Shown here: piece by piece, positions 58,701 to 64,000 of the stretch
Layout of the letters: each line of letters starts with the position of its first letter
Numbering within the stretch: position 1 is the first letter of the stretch
NCBI GenBank assembly: GCA_028551475.1
Contig: CM052362.1
Location: 18,954,021-19,018,020, forward strand
Length of the DNA: 64,000 nt
Origin: Casuarina equisetifolia
Lineage: Eukaryota; Streptophyta; Magnoliopsida; Fagales; Casuarinaceae
Direction of reading: 5' to 3'
Notes under the pieces: model-generated
Database searches by the model: none
Told to the model about the DNA's origin: nothing
The model's input: only the letters and a program-made list of their open reading frames with translations
Position numbers and translations under genes: made by a program

Positions 58701-61700
58701 GTCCCCAAAAGGGCTGGTCAGAGTGTTCCTTTCAACACATATGTTTGGCGACGTGGCACAATTCCAATCTGGTGGGGAGCAGAACTAAAGATAACTGCTG
58801 CTGAAGCAGAAATATATGTCTCCGAGCGAGATCCTTATAAAGGAAGCCCGCAGTATTATCAGAGGTTGAGTAAAAGGTATGATGCCCGAAATCTAGATGT
58901 GGGTGTTGGTGGTAGTCAGAATAGACGAGCTTTGGTTCCAATTGTATGTATCAACTTACTTAGGAATGGAGAAGGAAAGTCAGAGTCTGTTCTGGTTCAA
59001 CATTTTGAGGAATCTTTGAATTATATAAAGTCAACTGGAAAACTTCCTCATACTCGAATTCATTTAATAAACTATGATTGGCATGCCAGTATAAAGTTAA
59101 AAGGTGAACAGCAAACAATTGAAGGATTGTGGAGACTTCTAAAAGTACCCACTGTATCTATAGGAATCTCCGAAGGGGATTATTTGCCTTCACGACAACG
59201 AATGAAGGATTGTAGAGGGGAGATCATATATAACAATGACTATAAGGGTGGCATCTGCTTAAGATCACATCAAAATGGAGTGATACGTTTCAATTGTGCT
59301 GATTCTTTGGATAGAACCAATGCTGCTAGTTACTTTGGTTCCCTTCAAGTTTTTGTGGAGCAATGTAGGCGGCTGGGGATATCTCTTGATAGTGATCTGG
59401 CATTAGGTTATCAGTCTCTGAGTAATTATGGTGGATACACTGCTCCATTGCCTCCTGGTTGGGAGAAACGATCCGATGCAGTGACTGGGAAAACATATTT
59501 TATTGATCACAATACTAAAACCACTACATGGATGCATCCCTGCCCAGACAAACCTTGGAAGAGATTTGATATGACATTTGAGGAGTTCAAACGATCTACC
59601 ATACTTTCACCAGTATCACAGCTAGCTGATCTATTTCTGCTTGCGGGTGATATTCATGCAACACTATATACTGGTTCTAAAGCTATGCATAGTCAAATCC
59701 TTAGCATATTTAATGAAGATGCTGGAAAATTTAAACAGTTCTCTGCAGCACAGAATATGAAAATTACTTTGCAGAGAAGATATAAAAATGCAATTGTTGA
59801 TAGCTCCCGTCAAAAGCAGTTGGAGATTTTTCTTGGAATGAGGCTTTTCAAGCATCTTCCGTCTATTCCTCTTCAACCTCTCAATGTACGTTTGCCTAGA
59901 ACCTCCAAAAATTCTCTTTTTCATTTATACATTGTGCTTCCTCTAATTGCTTTGTTAATTCAAATCATTATGCCATAATTTTGCTTGAATAGTTGTTTAT
60001 TCTTTACTGATTGAGTAAATAGCTTATAGACTCTCTTTTCTATTGTCTTTCACGCTCTTTTTGGTTTCTTTGTTGATTTAGTTGGGTGCTGTAGCTTATA
60101 CAGAGTGTCTTTCTCAAACCATGTTACAACCCTTGGTCTGTGGATCAAAGCTATTTCGCGTTGATATATATATATATATATATTTTCATATTCTCTTTCT
60201 TTTATTACTCAAATAAAATTCTACATATTCTGAATTTATTTTTGCTTTATCTTTCCCAATGAGTACACCAATGTATTTATGTCGTAGAGCCTTAACTTAT
60301 CCTTTAAACAAGAAATATAGTTAGGCATCAATTGTTAATCTTTTGCTATAAATTCTAAAGCTTTTCCATTGTGTTGATAAATACCAAAAATGGTGGAAAT
60401 TGGTGCTGATGACATACAGGTTTAAGGTGCATGATATCAGATATGGACGCTACTCATGACACCAAATTGACGTTTTTAGTAATTCTAAATGGCACTCTTA
60501 GATTGGTACAGAACATGTTTTCATCAAAGGTAATCACGGATATAATTGAACCTTAGAAGAGAGAGGACGACTTTTTGGAGTCAGCACTTAACGCATGGTA
60601 TACACCCTTTTTTGATAACCTTTGTCAAGGTCATAGAGACTATGACTTTGAACAGCCTATCATGAGACAGACTTAATTGTTGGAAATATGTACTCTCTGT
60701 GTGTAGCAATCTGTAGTATTCTACTGAGGTAGTCATGTGCAAGTCTAGTGCCATAAGTGGTGAGGATATAAGCAACTTTGAAAAACTGCGAAGACATTTT
60801 GAAGAGAGAGAACAGGTCCTTGATTGCAAATTTCTGTCAAGGAGAGCATAATTCCTATCAGGATATCATGTGATGGATTATCCTTAATCCTTAGATCCCC
60901 AACAGCATTTCGGCAGTTTTTGGTACATTTGTCAGATTGTCATTGGGGAATCACGTGACGGCACAAGTGAGATTAGGTTTACAATACATAGTAATCCACC
61001 CATTTTATTTGAGATTAGAAGTGTGTAAGACTATAGATATTCCAAAAATATATAACCACATCTAGAGAATTTGAGATAATAAGTTGGGCCAAAAAGATAA
61101 TTGCTAAAATTGGAAATGAGCTAAAAAAATATCTTGCTATATCAACAATATGCTCTTTTGTGGTACTATCCACCTTGTCAACTTGACTCATTTAAGATGC
61201 TTTGAAGCCCCTTCTAACTTTATGTTGTCCAGCAGAGAGAGGGTTGATTTGTATGTGAAAATTTTCCGAACTCGGAGGATTTAGCCTTGCCCATATAAGC
61301 TGCGGAGGTTGGGAATCATCCACCAACTTAGGCCTTTGGTTTCTTAGCTGATCATAACTAGCCTTTCATTTTGGTCTTGCCATTTTGTATTTTCTAAATG
61401 CTGGCTAAAAATACTTCGAGTGTAATCTGAATCAACATAATTTATCTTTGCTGCTTATGATATTTCTTCCCCAGAAAATATGGATCTTTTCTGGAATAGT
61501 TATGGAAATAATCTTGTTGTTCAGCTGTGTAAATTTGGAATTTTATAACGGGATAATCATTGCAGGTACTTTCTCGACCATCTGGCTTCTTTCTTAAGCC
61601 TGTTCCCAACATGTGTTTAACTTCTGATGGTGGAGCTAGCCTTCTGAGTTTCAAAAGAAAAGACCTAGTCTGGGTATGCAAAATCTATTTCTTTTCATCA

Positions 61701-62973
61701 CAGACGAATATTACTGGGAACTTAAGAATGATCTGTTGTAGGAATTGGATGTGAATAGTTTTAATTAAAAGATTATCCCTCAAATATTGTTTCTTAAGGA
61801 AATCTATGCAACGTGTGTCTCACAGGTGTGCCCTCAGGCAGATGTGGTTGAGCTTTTTATCTATCTTGGGGAGCCTTGCCATGTCTGTCAGCTACTTCTC
61901 ACAATATCTCATGGTGCAGATGATTCGACTTATCCTGCAACAGTTGATGTGAGAACGGGATGGAATCTAGATGGGCTTAAAGTGGTTGTGGAGGTCTGGC
62001 TGTCTGTCTCTCTTTTGTACATGCTTCTTTTTAAATTTTATATTGCTTTTGCCTTGGAGTTCACTTCTTATGAGGTAAGAGTGGATTGTGCTATTATTAC
62101 GTTGTTAAGAAGAGGATGAGGGATTTTTTTCTCCTTGTAGTCCCTCTTTTAAGAAAAAAACTTGAAAGTAAGCCTATTTTAAATGGTTTGTCACTTATCT
62201 AATTGTGGTCTCTGGGAGGCTGCTCAAACTTGAGTTGGATTTTTGATATTATGAAGAGATAATACTATACATATTCCAGAGGTTCTGTGATTTGATCTTG
62301 GTGTAAAAATGAATAACATGCTCTAGTACAGATCATAGCAAATTTATTTACAGATGTGACTTAGCAAATTTCTACGATACTACAAAAAAGGCATTGGAAA
62401 AGAATGAAAAGAAAAGTTTATGCATTCATCTTTTTAGGTGTGCATGTGGCTTCGGCCCAAAAGACCCAACAAGGACCAAATTGAACAATAACCCTTGAGA
62501 TACAATTTGCGGAGCTATAAAAACCTCAGCGCATCTTACACTTCCAATTACATCGTCTGAACCTTTATTTTTATATTCTGTTGAGATATTGATAGCTGAT
62601 GCGATCAAGGTCCTTGTATCAGAGTATAAATTTCATATCTGAAATTTGTTTTCCACTGATTGGATTTGGAGTCATGACTTTGTTATTAATATCTTGTAGT
62701 TTCCAATCTTGTTTTGCACATTGTTGACAGGCTGCTTCCATACCTCAGTGTGTTAGTGGGACAAACCTCATCATACCCTTACCTGGGCCAATTAGTGCAG
62801 AAGATATGGCTGTTACTGGAGCAGGTGCACGCCTTCACGCTCAAGATATACCAAGTATTCCATTATTGTATGATTTTGAAGAGCTAGAGGGAGAATTGGA
62901 CTTTCTTACTCGTGTAGTTGCACTCACGTTTTATCCTGCTGTTCCTGGAAGAAACCCTATGACTCTTGGTGAG
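52725..62973 (+). CDS. SAC9: SAC9 phosphoinositide phosphatase, N-terminal 827 codons (gene runs off right edge)
   Basis: Seven coding exons: 52725-52737, 54712-55310, 57180-57312, 58669-59885, 61566-61673, 61826-61993 and 62731-62973, all in matching phase. After a 13-nt first coding exon (MESP), the SAC domain starts near SSVIVLTLDTGEVYIIASL. The catalytic CX5R motif is in RFNCADSLDRTN (Cys at 59295-59297). It is followed closely by a WW domain (PLPPGWEKRSDAVTGKTY to TTTWMHP), a SAC domain-WW pairing peculiar to plant SAC9. Later exons give LSRPSGFFLKPVPN, ELFIYLGEPCHVCQLLL and the DFEELEGELDFL region. Arabidopsis SAC9 is about 1,630 residues, so roughly half is here; 62974-64000 looks like intron. 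Family knowledge: SAC9 limits PI(4,5)P2 at endosomes and its loss gives constitutive stress responses. No lesion was found. Confidence 0.95.
55684..55727. repeat. Poly-C followed by poly-A block in SAC9 intron 2
   Basis: About fifteen C, then AC-rich text with seven more C, then about sixteen A. Same build as the block at 34903 in CASTOR. Confidence 0.8.
60164..60183. repeat. (TA)n microsatellite in SAC9 intron 4
   Basis: About ten TA units. Intronic. Confidence 0.85.
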
Positions 62974-63083
62974 GTACAAAGTGATTTTAAGATACATTTT
63001 AGCTGGTGTCTAGATCCTTCCAGCCTAAAGTTTTTAATGTTTTTTGTTTTTTTTTTTATATACACACTAATTTTACTGTTAGA

Positions 63084-63250
63084 GGTTGATGTGCTTTTGT
63101 GGAAGAAAGCTTGTGTGCTGGTTAAGTGACAGTTTAGGGAACGTATGGGGGGGGATGGCAAATATAAAAAGGTTGATGTGCTTTTATGGAAGAAAGATTG
63201 TGTGCTTGTTAAGTGGCAATTTGAGGAACATATAGAGTGGGATGACAAAC
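63084..63250. repeat. Tandem duplication, unit 87 bp, in SAC9 intron 7
   Basis: Copies begin GGTTGATGTGCTTTT at 63084 and 63171 and share AAGAAAG.TTGTGTGCT and GTTAAGTG. The second copy differs at about a dozen places. The first copy has a run of eight G missing from the second. Confidence 0.85.
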
Positions 63251-64000
63251 ATTGTACTTTTTTGAAATCCGTGCATTAATGTGAATATTTTTGTATATTG
63301 GATAAACTCCATTTGTCTGAATATGGGGTAAAAAGTTCCTTTGGTTGGATGTATAGATTGACATTTTAGCCATATATCAGTTTTGAGCTTAGGAAGGCAA
63401 AACGTTTTATTATGTGGCATGCTCGTTTTTCAATATTTACAGTCATCCATGAAAAGGAATTGTCTGTGACACTGTCTGATTCTGCTTGTGGTCAGGATCA
63501 ATCCAAAATCAGGTTCTTTAGTTTTAGACTCTTCTGAAGGGAAATATCCTAATGTAATTTCTTGCTGATTGCGTTGATGTGGATACTAAACTGTAGATCC
63601 TAGCAAATTAGAGGTTGCAATTGACAATTGCAGTTTTTTGCTAACACTTTCTCCTCCTGAAAATAGAAGGAAGAATTCCAAAGGGAAAGTTTTAAGAAGT
63701 TGTATCTTAACATTTGGATTTATGTATGGTACAACGCATATTTTACAGCTTTATTTGGAAACTAGTTACCAAATGTCAGGATAATATAGACATTTGGTTC
63801 ATTGTGTGTCCCACGTCATATGTACTCTATATTGGTTTCATGTTTATTTCATCCCTGAATCGATAAACTCAAAAACATGCTTCTAATGCCTTAAACAAGA
63901 AATTGAATTTGGCATCACTTTAATGTATGGAAGGTAGACGAGACTCTTTGTAAGGGTGATATCATTCTGATGAAGTTTGTAAATGAGGTTATGTACAAAT

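Noticed and set aside
60581..60829. Minus-strand ORF in SAC9 intron 4, considered as a retrotransposon gag remnant
   Set aside because: No zinc knuckle, protease or polymerase motif and no LTR nearby; the resemblance was too weak to claim.

Overview
This window is nuclear DNA from a flowering plant, most likely a eudicot. Genes are split by GT-AG introns with T-rich tracts, the intergenic DNA is AT-rich, and every recognisable protein is of plant type: a class III peroxidase, a plastid rhodanese-like protein, SAC9 and CASTOR. No rRNA, tRNA, CRISPR or bacterial-style operon was seen. Identifications come from reading translated exons and comparing them with remembered families; no database was searched. 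Exon joins were worked out by hand from splice sites and reading phase.

Layout. 1-0.44 kb: first exon of a class III peroxidase (minus), running off the left edge. 0.44-5.5 kb: gene-poor, with an LTR-like fragment and an orphan exon-like ORF. 5.57-7.45 kb: FAM136A/DUF842 mitochondrial protein (plus, 3 exons). 8.07-10.0 kb: COA3-like cytochrome oxidase assembly factor (minus, one coding exon, 1.5 kb 5'UTR intron). 11.35-14.19 kb: carbonyl-reductase-type short-chain dehydrogenase (minus, 4 exons). 14.2-17.2 kb: gene-poor, with a mitochondrial atp1-like fragment. 17.27-26.35 kb: organellar O-acetylserine (thiol) lyase, probable OASC (minus, 10 exons). 27.75-31.2 kb: U5 snRNP 40 kDa WD40 protein (minus). 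32.15-40.16 kb: CASTOR-type nuclear-envelope ion channel (plus). 41.04-50.16 kb: rhodanese-like protein of the At3g59780 type (minus, 13 exons). 52.73 kb to the right edge: SAC9 phosphoinositide phosphatase (plus, first 7 coding exons).

Points of most interest. (1) CASTOR carries two adjacent 99-nt exons (8a, 8b) encoding alternative versions of the same 33-residue segment. Only 56 nt separate them, which looks like a mutually exclusive cassette. (2) The same gene has an apparent 1-nt deletion in exon 4, giving an immediate stop, and a 1-nt gain in exon 5 that would restore frame. This is either a real lesion or a pair of assembly errors. (3) The rhodanese-like gene appears to use two GC-AG introns. 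(4) OASC, SAC9 and the rhodanese-like gene are consecutive in Arabidopsis (At3g59760-At3g59780). Here OASC is separated from the other two by U5-40K and CASTOR. (5) Several long poly-C tracts, two followed by poly-A, lie in introns and spacers.

The genes are independent eukaryotic transcription units, not a pathway. FAM136A, COA3 and OASC all serve mitochondria, but that may be chance.
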